NCBI RefSeq assembly: GCF_009496535.1
Contig: NZ_WIDL01000005.1
Span: forward strand, 1-64,000
Length of the DNA stretch: 64,000 nucleotides
Reading direction: 5' to 3'
DNA from: Stenotrophomonas sp. MYb238
GTDB taxonomy: Bacteria; Pseudomonadota; Gammaproteobacteria; Xanthomonadales; Xanthomonadaceae
A program made the position numbers and the translations under genes. How positions within the stretch are numbered: the stretch's first letter is position 1; each line of letters begins with the position of its first letter. The notes beneath the pieces are model-generated. The model made no database searches. It was given only the letters and a program-made list of their open reading frames with translations, and was not told the DNA's origin. Below, piece after piece: positions 1-9,929 of the stretch.

Positions 1-351
1 TCCGCGGCACGGGGGAGGGGAACGGAGCCACGGGCAGTCCGGCGACGCCGGCCCGTCCGCATGACGGATGGCAGACGGTTCGATGGCCGACGGCGGGTTT
101 TCCGCCAGTCGGGTCGGAAAGGGATGGCCGTGGCCGGCGTGGACGCGGGCAGGCAGGACGGATCTCCGTGGCGGCGGACCGGAATGTCGCGCCGCAACAC
201 GGGACGTGGCACGGCGTGGCGACGCCCACCATAGCCACGGAACCGGGCGCGGCGCCAGTCGCAAAAGATCGCGGCCGCATAGCCGGCCGTTATGCATGGC
301 TGCCGGCGTTGCCCATGCCGGGCGTCGTCCGGCATGGGGATTTGCGTGGTT
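1..351. other. Left edge, no convincing gene
   Basis: No recognisable coding region. Several overlapping frames are open, but their translations are rich in Arg, Gly and Ala, have no family resemblance and no ribosome binding site, as expected by chance in very GC-rich DNA. The stretch probably holds the 3' flank of ridA and the end or leader of a gene outside the window. The only structured element seen is the hairpin at 312-338. Confidence 0.5.
312..338. terminator. Candidate hairpin terminator downstream of ridA
   Basis: A perfect 10-bp inverted repeat, CCCATGCCGG / CCGGCATGGG, encloses a 7-base loop. It lies 14 bases past the ridA stop. On the plus side it is followed by GATTT; on the minus side (the ridA direction) there is no T-run, so intrinsic termination of ridA is uncertain. 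It could serve a plus-strand gene outside the window. Confidence 0.4.
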
Positions 352-747
352 TCAGCGCTGCGGGCGCTTCCAGGCGACGCAGTCCACTTCCACCTTGCAG
401 TCCACCACCATGCGGTTCTCCACGCAGGCGCGCGCCGGCGGGTGTTCGCCGAAGTAATGCTTGAACACGGTGTTGAACGCGTAGAAATCGCGCGCGTCGT
501 CCAGCCATACGCCGCAGCGCACCACGTGCTCGGGGCCGTAGCCGGCCTCGGCGAGGATCGCCAGCACGTTGCCGATGGCCACGTGCGCCTGTTCGGCCAC
601 GGTGCCGCCGACCAGTTCGCCGTCGCGCATCGGCACCTGGCCGGAGACGTACAGCCAGCCGTCGGCCTCGACCGCGCGCGAGAACGGCATGTGCTGCCTG
701 CCCTGGCCGACGCCGCCTTCGGCGCCGTAACGTTTGATGTCGCTCAT
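352..747 (-). CDS. RidA family enamine/imine deaminase
   Basis: A 131-residue protein of the RidA/YjgF/UK114 family. These proteins hydrolyse reactive 2-aminoacrylate and other enamine intermediates released by PLP-dependent dehydratases. Visible family features are the WLYVSGQVP segment, the central helix, and a C-terminal motif (CKVEVDCVAW) close to the usual IEIDCIA-like end. The ATG at 747 gives the usual family length; longer upstream frames run through repeat DNA. It is the last gene of the D-amino-acid cluster, 226 bases after the D-aminoacylase gene, and could detoxify products of the PLP enzyme at 4659-5927. That link is inferred from position. Confidence 0.9.
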   Translation of the reverse strand: MSDIKRYGAEGGVGQGRQHMPFSRAVEADGWLYVSGQVPMRDGELVGGTVAEQAHVAIGNVLAILAEAGYGPEHVVRCGVWLDDARDFYAFNTVFKHYFGEHPPARACVENRMVVDCKVEVDCVAWKRPQR

Positions 748-780
748 GGATGCTCCTGACTTGGTTTGCGGTAACCAGAG

Positions 781-970
781 CCCCTCTTCCTGCGGGAGAG
801 GGGTTGGGGTGAGGGTACGGGCGAAGCCTCGCGCGGCCTGATGGTGCGAGGCTTCGCCCGTCCCCTCATCCGCTCCTTCGGGATTGCGGCACACTCCTGT
901 GCTGCACCCTTGGGACGGCTTCGCCGTGCAATCCGGCGATCCTGCCGGGTTGTCTCCCGGAGGGAGAAGG
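781..970. repeat. Composite intergenic palindromic repeat between dan-like gene and ridA
   Basis: The gap is filled by stacked inverted repeats: CCCCTCT/AGAGGGG (781-787 and 797-803); a perfect 16-bp arm pair starting ACGGGCGAAGCCTCGC (817-832 and 846-861); and a CTCCCGGAGGGAG palindrome near 953-966. Similar stretches with GGGAGAGGGGTTGGGGTGAGGG are common between genes in Xanthomonas relatives. The 16-bp hairpin may attenuate transcription from the D-aminoacylase gene into ridA. No coding sequence is seen. Confidence 0.6.
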
Positions 971-973
971 GGA

Positions 974-2398
974 TCAGTGGCCCGGCGCGATGAACCGCCC
1001 CGGGCGCGCGACCACGTCGTTGCCGTCGTAGGCCAGCTGCCCGTTGACCCACACCGCATCGATGCCCTCGGCCGCGCGGACCGGGTCGTGGAAGCTGGCG
1101 GTGTCGCGCACCCGCGCCGGGTCGAACAGCACCAGGTCGGCGCACCCGCCCACGCCGATGAAGCCGCGCGCGCCCAGCGCGAAGCGCGAGGCGGGCAGGC
1201 CGGTCATCTTGTGCACGGCGGTGTGCAGCGGGAACAGCGCCTCGTCGCGCGCGTAATGGCCCAGCACGCGCGGGAACGTGCCCCACAGGCGCGGATGCGG
1301 GCGCGGATCGCGCGGCAGGCCGTCCGAGCCGATCATGGTCAACGGATGCACCAGGATGCGGCGCACGTCGGCCTCGTCCATGCAGTGGTAGACCGCGCCG
1401 GCCGGCTGCAGGCGGATGGCCGCCTCCAGCAGCGGAACGCCCCAGTCGGCGGCGATGTCGGCCAGCAGGCGTCCGCCCTGCGCCGGTTCCGGCTCGGACC
1501 AGGTGATCAGGATGTCGTAGGCGTCGGTGACCTGTTTCAGGTCCAGGGTGGACGCGCTGGCGGCGTAGGGATAGCAGTCGCAGGCCACGTCCTGGCTGCC
1601 GGATGCGGCGTCCAGGCGGTGCAGCACCTCGCGGCTGCGGCCCCAGTTGTCGATGCCCGCGCACTTCAGGTGCGAGACGCGTACCGCCGCCTGCGGCGCG
1701 CGCGCGGCGTCGAAGGCTTCGTCCATGGCCTCGATGATGCCGGCGAACTCGTCGCGCAGATGGGTGGCGTACAACCCGCCGGGCGGCAGTTCCGCCGCCA
1801 GTTCGGCCACTTCGCTGGACGGCGCGTGGAACGCCGAGCCGTAGGCCAGGCCGCTGCTCAGGCCCAGCGCGCCCTGCGCCAGGCTCGCGCGCAGCTGCGC
1901 GCGCATCGCGGCGATCTCGTCGGCGGTGGCGGCGCGGTCCAGCCGGTCCATGTGGTTCTGGCGCAGCGCGGTATGGCCGACCAGCGCGGCCACGTTCACC
2001 GCCGGCCGCGCGGCCTCCACCGCCTGGCGGTAGCTGGCGAAATCGGCGAAGCGGAAATCGCCGGCATCGCCGAGCAGGTTCATCGGGTCCGGCACCTCGC
2101 CGCGGATGCGCACCGGGCTGGCGCTGATGCCGCAGTTGCCGACCACCACCGTGGTCACGCCCTGCGACAGCTTGCTGGCCATGTCCGGGTTGCGCAGCAC
2201 TTCCAGGTCGTCGTGGGTATGCACGTCGATGAAGCCCGGCGCCAGCGCGCGGCCATCGGCGTCGATCACCTGCCGCGCCGCGCCGGGCACCGCGCCGACC
2301 GCGACGATGCTGCCGTCGCGGATCGCCACGTCGCCGTGGCGGCCGGCGCGGTCGCCGCCGTCGAGCACCAGCGCATTGCGGATCAGTACGTCGTGCAT
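974..2398 (-). CDS. N-acyl-D-amino-acid deacylase (D-aminoacylase)
   Basis: A 474-residue amidohydrolase. D-aminoacylases remove the acyl group from N-acyl-D-amino acids with metal in a TIM barrel flanked by a small beta domain. The metal-binding HTHDD motif is at about residues 59-63, after the usual LAPGFID segment, with a later RVSHLKCAG segment typical of the family. The C-terminal half has the HPLTMIGSDG active-site Asp segment. No signal peptide is seen, so it is probably cytoplasmic. The start lies 3 bases after the RpiR regulator stop, indicating one operon. A second, exported relative sits at 14319-15926. Confidence 0.88.
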   Translation of the reverse strand: MHDVLIRNALVLDGGDRAGRHGDVAIRDGSIVAVGAVPGAARQVIDADGRALAPGFIDVHTHDDLEVLRNPDMASKLSQGVTTVVVGNCGISASPVRIRGEVPDPMNLLGDAGDFRFADFASYRQAVEAARPAVNVAALVGHTALRQNHMDRLDRAATADEIAAMRAQLRASLAQGALGLSSGLAYGSAFHAPSSEVAELAAELPPGGLYATHLRDEFAGIIEAMDEAFDAARAPQAAVRVSHLKCAGIDNWGRSREVLHRLDAASGSQDVACDCYPYAASASTLDLKQVTDAYDILITWSEPEPAQGGRLLADIAADWGVPLLEAAIRLQPAGAVYHCMDEADVRRILVHPLTMIGSDGLPRDPRPHPRLWGTFPRVLGHYARDEALFPLHTAVHKMTGLPASRFALGARGFIGVGGCADLVLFDPARVRDTASFHDPVRAAEGIDAVWVNGQLAYDGNDVVARPGRFIAPGH

Positions 2399-2401
2399 CG
2401 A

Positions 2402-3265
2402 TCAGTCGCCCAGCGGCAGGCGCGAGTCGCCGCCCCGGTAGCGGTCCAGCGCCAGCTTGATGCGGCGCAGGTGCTCGTGGTTGTCGCTGGCGCCGTTGAG
2501 CGCGGTGGTGGTGGCCAGCACGTCGATGGCCAGCATCATCGCGTAGCGCGAGGCGGAGGGTTTGAACACGAAATCGGTTTCCTCGATGCTGATCGGCAGC
2601 AGCCAGTCGCTGAGGTCGGCCAGCGGCGTGCCGGCGCGGGTGATGGCGCCGACGCGGGCGCCGTAGGTGCGGGCGATCTCCACCGCCGAGGTGACTTCCG
2701 GGGTGATGCCGCTGACCGACAGCGCCAGCACCAGGTCCTGCGGGCCGAGGATGGCGGCGGTCATCTTCATCACCACCGCGTCGCTGCAGGCGGTGATCGG
2801 CAGGCCGAAGCGCATCAGCCGGTTCTGCAGTTCCTGCGAGAACACGGTGGAGCAGCCGCCGATGCCGAACACGTGGATGCGCCGCGCCTGGCAGACCGCG
2901 TCGGCCAGCTGCTGCACCACCTCTTCCTGCAGGTTGGCCAGGTTGTGGCGCAGGCTGGCCTGGATGTCGTCGCAGATCTGCGCGAACAGCGCCGACACCG
3001 GCGGCGCGTTCTGCTGTTCTAGGAAGCGCTTGCCGACCGCGCTGGCCGACGCCAGCCGCGCGCGCAGCTCGCGCACGTGCTCGCAGCCCAGGGTCTTGGC
3101 GAAGCGCGAGATCGCCGCGGCGCTGACCTCGGCGCGCTCGGCCAGCTCGGTGACGCCGTACTGGGCGGCGGCATCGACGTCGGCGAGGATGGTGGTGGCG
3201 ATGCGGACCTCGACCGGACTGAATTCGTGCAGCCGTTGGCGCAGTTCGTAGACGATGTCGAACAT
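2402..3265 (-). CDS. MurR/RpiR family transcriptional regulator
   Basis: A 287-residue regulator with an N-terminal RpiR helix-turn-helix (about residues 1-80; segment TELAERAEVSAAAISRFAKTLG holds the recognition helix) and a C-terminal SIS sugar-isomerase-like domain (about 125-265; FGIGGCS and LALSVSGITPEV phosphate-loop segments). Family members sense phosphosugars or amino-sugar and amino-acid metabolites. It lies inside the cluster between the GntP permease (15-base gap) and the D-aminoacylase (3-base gap), so it probably controls its own operon, perhaps through the AT-rich near-palindrome at 6000-6012. The ligand is unknown. Confidence 0.88.
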   Translation of the reverse strand: MFDIVYELRQRLHEFSPVEVRIATTILADVDAAAQYGVTELAERAEVSAAAISRFAKTLGCEHVRELRARLASASAVGKRFLEQQNAPPVSALFAQICDDIQASLRHNLANLQEEVVQQLADAVCQARRIHVFGIGGCSTVFSQELQNRLMRFGLPITACSDAVVMKMTAAILGPQDLVLALSVSGITPEVTSAVEIARTYGARVGAITRAGTPLADLSDWLLPISIEETDFVFKPSASRYAMMLAIDVLATTTALNGASDNHEHLRRIKLALDRYRGGDSRLPLGD

Positions 3266-3280
3266 GATGGGATCTTCGGT

Positions 3281-4636
3281 TCAGAGCACGGCGGCGAGGG
3301 CCGCCACCAGCGCGAGCGCGGTGACGGAGATGAGGGTTTCCAGCACGGTCCAGGTCTTGAAGGTCTGGGCCACGGACATGTTGAAGTATTCCTTCACCAG
3401 CCAGAAGCCGCCGTCGTTGACGTGCGACAGCACCACCGAGCCGGCGCCGGTGGCCAGCACCAGCAGTTCCGGGTGCGGGTAGCCCAGGGCGGCGGCGATG
3501 GGAGCGACGATGCCCGAGGCGGTGGTCATCGCCACCGTGGCCGAGCCGGTGGCGATGCGCATCAGCGCGGCCATGGTCCAGCCCATCAGCAGCGGCGACA
3601 GGTCGAACTGGCGGGACAGGTCGATGATCTGGCTGGCCACGCCGGTATGCACGAGGATGCCGTTGAGGCCGCCGCCGGCGCCGACCAGCAGGGTGATGGC
3701 GGCGGTGGGCGCCAGGCATTCCTGCGAGAACTTCAGGATCTGCTCGCGGTTGAAGCCGCGCAGCAGCCCCAGGGTGACGAAGCTCAGCAGCGTGGCCAGC
3801 AGCAGCGCCACCACCGAATGGCCGATGAAACGCAGGCCGTGGTTGAGCGGCGAACCGGGCGTGGCGATCTGGTCGGCCCAGCCGCCCAGCAGCATCAACG
3901 CCACCGGCAGCAGCAGGGTGGCGATGGTGATGCCGAAACCCGGCAGCTGGTCGTCGGGAATGCGGCCGTGGCCCTCGTCCAGCAGCGCCGCCTCCATCGG
4001 GTTGCGCGCCGGCAGCTTGACCCGCGGCGCGACCACCCTGGCGAACAGCGGCCCGGCCAGCGCCGCGGTCGGCAGGCCCACCAGCAGCGCGTAGAACACG
4101 GTGCGGCCGACGTCGGCGCCGTAGGCGTGCACGGCCAGCATCGCCGCCGGGTGCGGCGGCACCAGCCCGTGCACCACCGACAGACCGGCGACCATCGGCA
4201 GGCCGACCAGCAGCAGCGGCACGCCGGTGCGGCGGGCGACGTTGAGCGCGATCGGGATCAGCAGCACGAAACCGACCTCGAAGAAGATCGGCAGGCCGAT
4301 GCAGAAGGCGATCAGCATCATCGCCCAGTGCACGTTCTTCGTGCCGAAGCGCGCGATCAGCGTGCGCGCGATGCGCTCGGCGCCGCCGGACTCGGCCATC
4401 ATCTTGCCGAGCATGGTGCCCAGCGCCACGATCAGCGCGATATGGCCCAGCGTCTTGCCCACGCCCTGCTCGTAGGCGGGCAGGATCTCCGGCGCCGGCA
4501 TGCCGGCCAGCAGCGCCAGCCCGACCGAGACCAGGGTGACGCTGATGAAGGGATTGAGGCGGTAGCGGGCGATCAGCACGATCAACGCGAGGATCGCCAG
4601 CACGGCGTAGATCAGCAGCAGGTGTCCATGGCTCAT
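3281..4636 (-). CDS. GntP family permease (gluconate:H+ symporter type)
   Basis: A 451-residue inner-membrane protein with roughly a dozen hydrophobic segments. The GntP family moves gluconate and related acids or D-serine with protons. Family features include the N-terminal LIAVxxLIVLIARYRLNPFISV-like region, GTMLGKMMAESGGAERIA near residues 100-117, and a C-terminal ATGSATVAMTTASGI segment. In this context, between a PLP-dependent D-amino-acid enzyme (22-base gap) and an RpiR regulator, the substrate is more likely a D-amino acid or N-acyl derivative than gluconate; DsdX, a D-serine permease, belongs to this family. The substrate is inference. Confidence 0.88.
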   Translation of the reverse strand: MSHGHLLLIYAVLAILALIVLIARYRLNPFISVTLVSVGLALLAGMPAPEILPAYEQGVGKTLGHIALIVALGTMLGKMMAESGGAERIARTLIARFGTKNVHWAMMLIAFCIGLPIFFEVGFVLLIPIALNVARRTGVPLLLVGLPMVAGLSVVHGLVPPHPAAMLAVHAYGADVGRTVFYALLVGLPTAALAGPLFARVVAPRVKLPARNPMEAALLDEGHGRIPDDQLPGFGITIATLLLPVALMLLGGWADQIATPGSPLNHGLRFIGHSVVALLLATLLSFVTLGLLRGFNREQILKFSQECLAPTAAITLLVGAGGGLNGILVHTGVASQIIDLSRQFDLSPLLMGWTMAALMRIATGSATVAMTTASGIVAPIAAALGYPHPELLVLATGAGSVVLSHVNDGGFWLVKEYFNMSVAQTFKTWTVLETLISVTALALVAALAAVL

Positions 4637-4658
4637 GCGTACCGGTCCGGGCAGGCGG

Positions 4659-5927
4659 TCAGAACTGCGTGGAAACGGCGTCGACCACGGCGTGGTCGTC
4701 GTCGACCACCAGCAGGTGGCGCCACTTGTCGAAGGTCAGGCACGGGTGGGAGATGTCGAAGCACAGCATGTCGCCCACGCGCAGGTCGTCGCCGGCCCGC
4801 ACCTGCAGGAAGGCGTGCTGGTCCATCATCGCCGTCACCTGCCAGTGCGCGGCGGCGTCGGCCGGAGCAGCGTCGCCCGGCCGGTAATGCAGCGCCGGCA
4901 CCGGGAAGCCGGCATCGAACGCGGCGTCGCGCTTGCCCAGTCCGACGATGGCCTTGTCCGGCTCCGGCCGCGACTGCACGTAGGCCCACAGCCGCAGCGC
5001 CGGCTGCAGGCTGGTGCCCATCTGCCGCGCGACCGGGTTGCCTGCATGGATGCGGGTGGCGGCCTGGCGGTAGGCGCCGACGTCGTGGGTGAGGTAGCAG
5101 CCCGGGCGCAGCACGATCTCGGCCGCGACGTCGCCGGACAGCGCGGCGAATTCCTCGGCGACCACGTCGAACCACGCCGAGCCGGCGCCGGTCAGCAGCG
5201 CCGGCACGCGGGCGAAGGCGCGGCCGTCGCGCAGGCGCTGGAAGGTCTCCACGCTGCGGCGCAGGACCGCGCGCACGCCGGCCTCGTCGCCCGCCACGCC
5301 TTCGTAGACTTCCACGCCGGCCAGCCGCAGCGCCTGCGGCCACCGCGCCACGGCCTCGACCACCGCCTGCGCCTGCGCGTCGTCGCGCACGCCGGTGCGG
5401 CCGCCGGCAATGCCGATTTCCAGCAGCACGTCCAGGCGCAGCCCGCGCGCGTGGAACCAGCGGCCCAGCGCATCGGCGTTGTCGGCCGAGTCCACCAGGC
5501 AGAACACCTCGGTGTCGCCGGCGTCCAGCAGGTCGGCGACGATGGCCATGTTGGCCGGGCCGACCAGCTGGTTGGCGATCAGGATGCGGCGCGCGCCGGC
5601 CAGCCACGCCTCGCGCGCCTGCGGCGCGGTGGCCACGGTGATGCCCCAGGCGCCGGCGTCGAGCTGCAGGCGGAACAGTTCCGGGCTCATCGTGGTCTTG
5701 CCGTGCGGCGCCAGCTGCACGCCGTAGGCGGCGACGAAGCGGCGCATCCATTCCAGGTTGTGCAGCAGCGCCGAGCGCAGCAGGACGGCGGCAGGCAGGC
5801 TCACCTGTTCGCGCAGGATGGACCAGCCCTGGCGGCCGGCGTCCGTCGTCGACAGCGCGCCGTCGCTGGCGCCCAGGCCCTTGCCCCGGAGCAGGGCGGG
5901 CGCGTCGTGAAATAGTTTTTTATCCAT
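4659..5927 (-). CDS. PLP-dependent amino acid deaminase (D-threonine aldolase/D-serine dehydratase-like)
   Basis: A 422-residue fold-type III PLP enzyme. The alanine-racemase-like N-terminal barrel carries APHGKTTMSPEL around residues 75-86, whose Lys is the expected Schiff-base residue. The C-terminal D-serine-dehydratase-like domain has a SHPCLTFDKW motif near residues 400-409 whose His and Cys are the expected metal ligands. Relatives deaminate D-serine or D-threonine or cleave D-threonine. It is the first gene of the minus-strand operon, so its product (a 2-oxo acid, via an enamine) fits the downstream RidA. The start ATG at 5927 follows weak GAAG. The exact substrate cannot be read from the sequence. 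Confidence 0.82.
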   Translation of the reverse strand: MDKKLFHDAPALLRGKGLGASDGALSTTDAGRQGWSILREQVSLPAAVLLRSALLHNLEWMRRFVAAYGVQLAPHGKTTMSPELFRLQLDAGAWGITVATAPQAREAWLAGARRILIANQLVGPANMAIVADLLDAGDTEVFCLVDSADNADALGRWFHARGLRLDVLLEIGIAGGRTGVRDDAQAQAVVEAVARWPQALRLAGVEVYEGVAGDEAGVRAVLRRSVETFQRLRDGRAFARVPALLTGAGSAWFDVVAEEFAALSGDVAAEIVLRPGCYLTHDVGAYRQAATRIHAGNPVARQMGTSLQPALRLWAYVQSRPEPDKAIVGLGKRDAAFDAGFPVPALHYRPGDAAPADAAAHWQVTAMMDQHAFLQVRAGDDLRVGDMLCFDISHPCLTFDKWRHLLVVDDDHAVVDAVSTQF

Positions 5928-5999
5928 GCCGGATCACTTCGATGATGTCCCCGTATTCCCCGCTGGAGAGGTGTCTATGTAGCAGATAAGTGGCGTCAT

Positions 6000-6012
6000 G
6001 AAAAATATTTTC
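6000..6012. promoter_or_regulatory. AT-rich near-palindrome, candidate operator of the D-amino-acid operon
   Basis: GAAAAATATTTTC is an almost perfect palindrome in a strikingly AT-rich patch of an otherwise GC-rich window. It lies 73 bases upstream of the deaminase start and 124 bases upstream of maeB, in the divergent intergenic region 5928-6135. RpiR-family regulators often bind AT-rich GAAA...TTTC palindromes, so it may be the site of the regulator at 2402-3265. This is inference. Confidence 0.35.
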
Positions 6013-6100
6013 GCATATTGTTGCAGGGCAGCATGGCGAATCGGGCGCGCTGTCCTGAATACAGTCGCCGGTGAAACGGTTCATGTCGTCGTCGAGTCGC

Positions 6101-6106
6101 TAGAAT
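6101..6106 (+). promoter_or_regulatory. Candidate -10 element (TAGAAT) for maeB
   Basis: TAGAAT within GTCGCTAGAATCGGG lies 30 bases before the maeB start. The same GCTAnAATnGG context recurs ahead of several other genes here (16063, 44586). No clear -35 hexamer is visible; TTCATG at 6080 is 15 bases upstream. Confidence 0.45.
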
Positions 6107-6135
6107 CGGGCATTCAGCCACAGCAAGTCCCGTCG

Positions 6136-8427
<2,292 letters not shown>

Positions 8428-8448
8428 GCAGCGCTTCCGCGGCAACAA

Positions 8449-8478
8449 CGACAAGGCCGGCATATGCCGGCCTTGTCG
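8449..8478. terminator. 30-bp perfect palindrome, bidirectional terminator candidate
   Basis: Arms of CGACAAGGCCGG flank CATATG, making a perfect 30-bp palindrome. It sits between the convergent ends of maeB (8427) and the luxR gene (8524). A T-rich tail is short on both sides, but position and symmetry fit a shared terminator. Confidence 0.7.
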
Positions 8479-8523
8479 CATCCATGGGGCGTGGTTGCCA
8501 GCGCCGGACGGACCGGCGCCGGA

Positions 8524-9243
8524 TCAGGCGAGGATGCCCAGCACCACCGCGCGTACCGCCGCGGCCGTGCGGTTGCCGACGTCGAGCTTGGTCATGGCGT
8601 TGTTGAGGTGGAAGTTGACCGTGCGCTCGGTGATGTTGAGGCGGGCGGCGATCTGGCGGTTGGTGTGGCCCTCGGCGACCCAGCGCAGAATTTCGATCTC
8701 GCGTTCGCTCATGGCCTCGCGCGAGGTCGCACGCCAGCGCGCGAGCATCTCCCGCGCCAGTCCGTGATGGGCGACCTGACCCAGCCAGAGCAGTTGCGGC
8801 CACTTGGCGCGCAGTTCCTGCGCACCCAGTTTTTCCCCGCCGCGGGTCACCGTTAGCATGCCGCGCACGCTGTTGGCCGCCAGCGCCGGCAGCGACACGC
8901 CGCAGGCGATGTCGTGCAGGCGGGCGTCCTCCCAGAACGCGGCGGCCGGATCGAGCGGATCGTCGGAATTGGACCACGCGAAGGGATCGAGCGATGCCGC
9001 GCCCTGGCGGACCGTGGGATCGACCTGGAGATAGGCATTGTCCTGGTAGCGCTTCTGCCAGGCTCCCGGGTAGTCGTTGAGCATCACGATCTCCGGCTGC
9101 GCCAGCGGCAACGGCGCGCGCATGCCATAGGCGCAGTGTTCGAAGCCCAGCGCACGCACCAGCCCGGCAACCGTGCCGAACAGGTCGTCCTGTCCGCCGG
9201 GCGCCAGCAGCGCATTGAGTTGGTCTTCCCGCCACGCTTCCAT
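8524..9243 (-). CDS. LuxR family acyl-homoserine-lactone-responsive regulator
   Basis: A 239-residue quorum-sensing regulator. The N-terminal autoinducer-binding domain (about 20-160) keeps all six ligand-pocket residues conserved in TraR-type receptors: W62, Y66, D75, P76, W90 and G115. The C-terminal LuxR HTH (about 175-235) reads MSEREIEILRWVAEGHTNRQ and then ITERTVNFHLNN. This pattern indicates true AHL binding rather than the plant-signal class of LuxR solos, which alter W62/Y66-type positions. It is divergent from the DUF4902-like gene across lux box 1, and an AHL synthase lies 0.7 kb away, so this is a cognate pair. Confidence 0.93.
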   Translation of the reverse strand: MEAWREDQLNALLAPGGQDDLFGTVAGLVRALGFEHCAYGMRAPLPLAQPEIVMLNDYPGAWQKRYQDNAYLQVDPTVRQGAASLDPFAWSNSDDPLDPAAAFWEDARLHDIACGVSLPALAANSVRGMLTVTRGGEKLGAQELRAKWPQLLWLGQVAHHGLAREMLARWRATSREAMSEREIEILRWVAEGHTNRQIAARLNITERTVNFHLNNAMTKLDVGNRTAAAVRAVVLGILA

Positions 9244-9281
9244 TTCCCACCCTCGATGAAATGTGACCCTGGTCCAGCGGT

Positions 9282-9328
9282 ACTGTCAGCACTGACAGTT
9301 TCCAGCGCATGTACCGGGCATCTAGATT
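9282..9328 (+). promoter_or_regulatory. Lux box 1 and promoter of the DUF4902-like gene
   Basis: ACTGTCAG-CA-CTGACAGT (9282-9299) is an 18-bp inverted repeat of lux-box type, in the divergent gap between luxR and the DUF4902-like gene. TAGATT at 9323-9328 is placed as a -10 hexamer, 25 bases after the 16-bp core; this is the spacing expected when the LuxR site overlaps the -35 position. The box lies 39 bases from the luxR start and could also affect luxR. Confidence 0.75.
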
Positions 9329-9385
9329 GGGCAACCCAACCGTCCGGCGCAGTCCATCACTGCTGCCTGCACTGCCAAAGGCCGC

Positions 9386-9763
9386 ATGATAATGACTGAC
9401 GACGATGGTTACATCCGCCTTCCGCGCCGGGCGCTGGACCAGATCCGGCTCGTGCACCTGGTGTCGGGGCTGGACGAGGAGGAGCGCACCGGCGCCATGG
9501 GCGCGGTCCACTCGGACATCAGCGGTTATACCGAATGGGCCACGACCTCCGCGCCGGCCGTCTCGGTGGGCTGGGACTGGCATATCGATACCCTGTCCCG
9601 CCCGGTGTCCGCCGCATGCCGGGACACCCCGCGCAGCAACGTGATGCTGGTGGATGAACAGGGCAGGGACATCGGCCCGGACCACACCGCCCGCTGCCTG
9701 CAGCGGCTGGTCGAGGCGCTGGAATGGAAGCCGGTGGTGCTGGACGCCATCGGTTTCCGCTGA
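9386..9763 (+). CDS. DUF4902-like protein beside LuxR/LuxI
   Basis: A 125-residue soluble protein of unknown function. The opening DGYIRLP segment, the central VGWDWHID, and PRSNVMLVD resemble what I remember as DUF4902, a family found next to luxR and luxI genes in other proteobacteria; this assignment is from memory. No signal peptide or membrane segment is seen. The first ATG (9386) follows AAAGG at a suitable distance; a second in-frame ATG is at 9392. It has its own lux box and probably forms part of the AHL regulon, perhaps as a modulator. No enzymatic motif is evident. Confidence 0.75.
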   Translation: MIMTDDDGYIRLPRRALDQIRLVHLVSGLDEEERTGAMGAVHSDISGYTEWATTSAPAVSVGWDWHIDTLSRPVSAACRDTPRSNVMLVDEQGRDIGPDHTARCLQRLVEALEWKPVVLDAIGFR

Positions 9764-9850
9764 CGTCCGGCCCGGAGGTGGGCAGCCCCCCTCCGGTTCG
9801 CGAGCGGGTCGTACGGGAGCATGCCCTCCTGCGCCCGGGTGCTCGGTGAC

Positions 9851-9866
9851 CTGTCAATCCTGACAG
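9851..9866 (+). promoter_or_regulatory. Lux box 2, luxI promoter
   Basis: CTGTCAATCCTGACAG lies 63 bases upstream of the luxI ATG. Flanking bases are shared with box 3, so GACCTGTCAAT-Y-CTGACAGTTA is common to both with one mismatch. A weak -10-like AAGACT follows at 9890-9895, at nearly the same offset as in the other two boxes. This is the expected site of positive autoinduction. Confidence 0.75.
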
Positions 9867-9929
9867 TTATCAGGCCTGTACCGCATTGCAAGACTCATTC
9901 CCCATCCATCAGGAACAGGGGAATGCGTC

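Noticed and set aside
68-464. Two overlapping plus-strand frames at the left edge
   Set aside because: No ribosome binding site or homology-like segment; both run into the ridA 3' end on the opposite strand.
744-3719. Long open frames on the strand opposite and in other phases to the D-aminoacylase and RpiR genes
   Set aside because: They overlap well-recognised genes, have Arg/Gly/His-rich low-complexity translations, and no family resemblance. They come from high GC at third codon positions.
5998-6135. N-terminal extension of maeB from the ATG at 5998
   Set aside because: The first 46 residues lack any malic enzyme feature and run across the likely promoter at 6101; homologues begin at MSKEDF.
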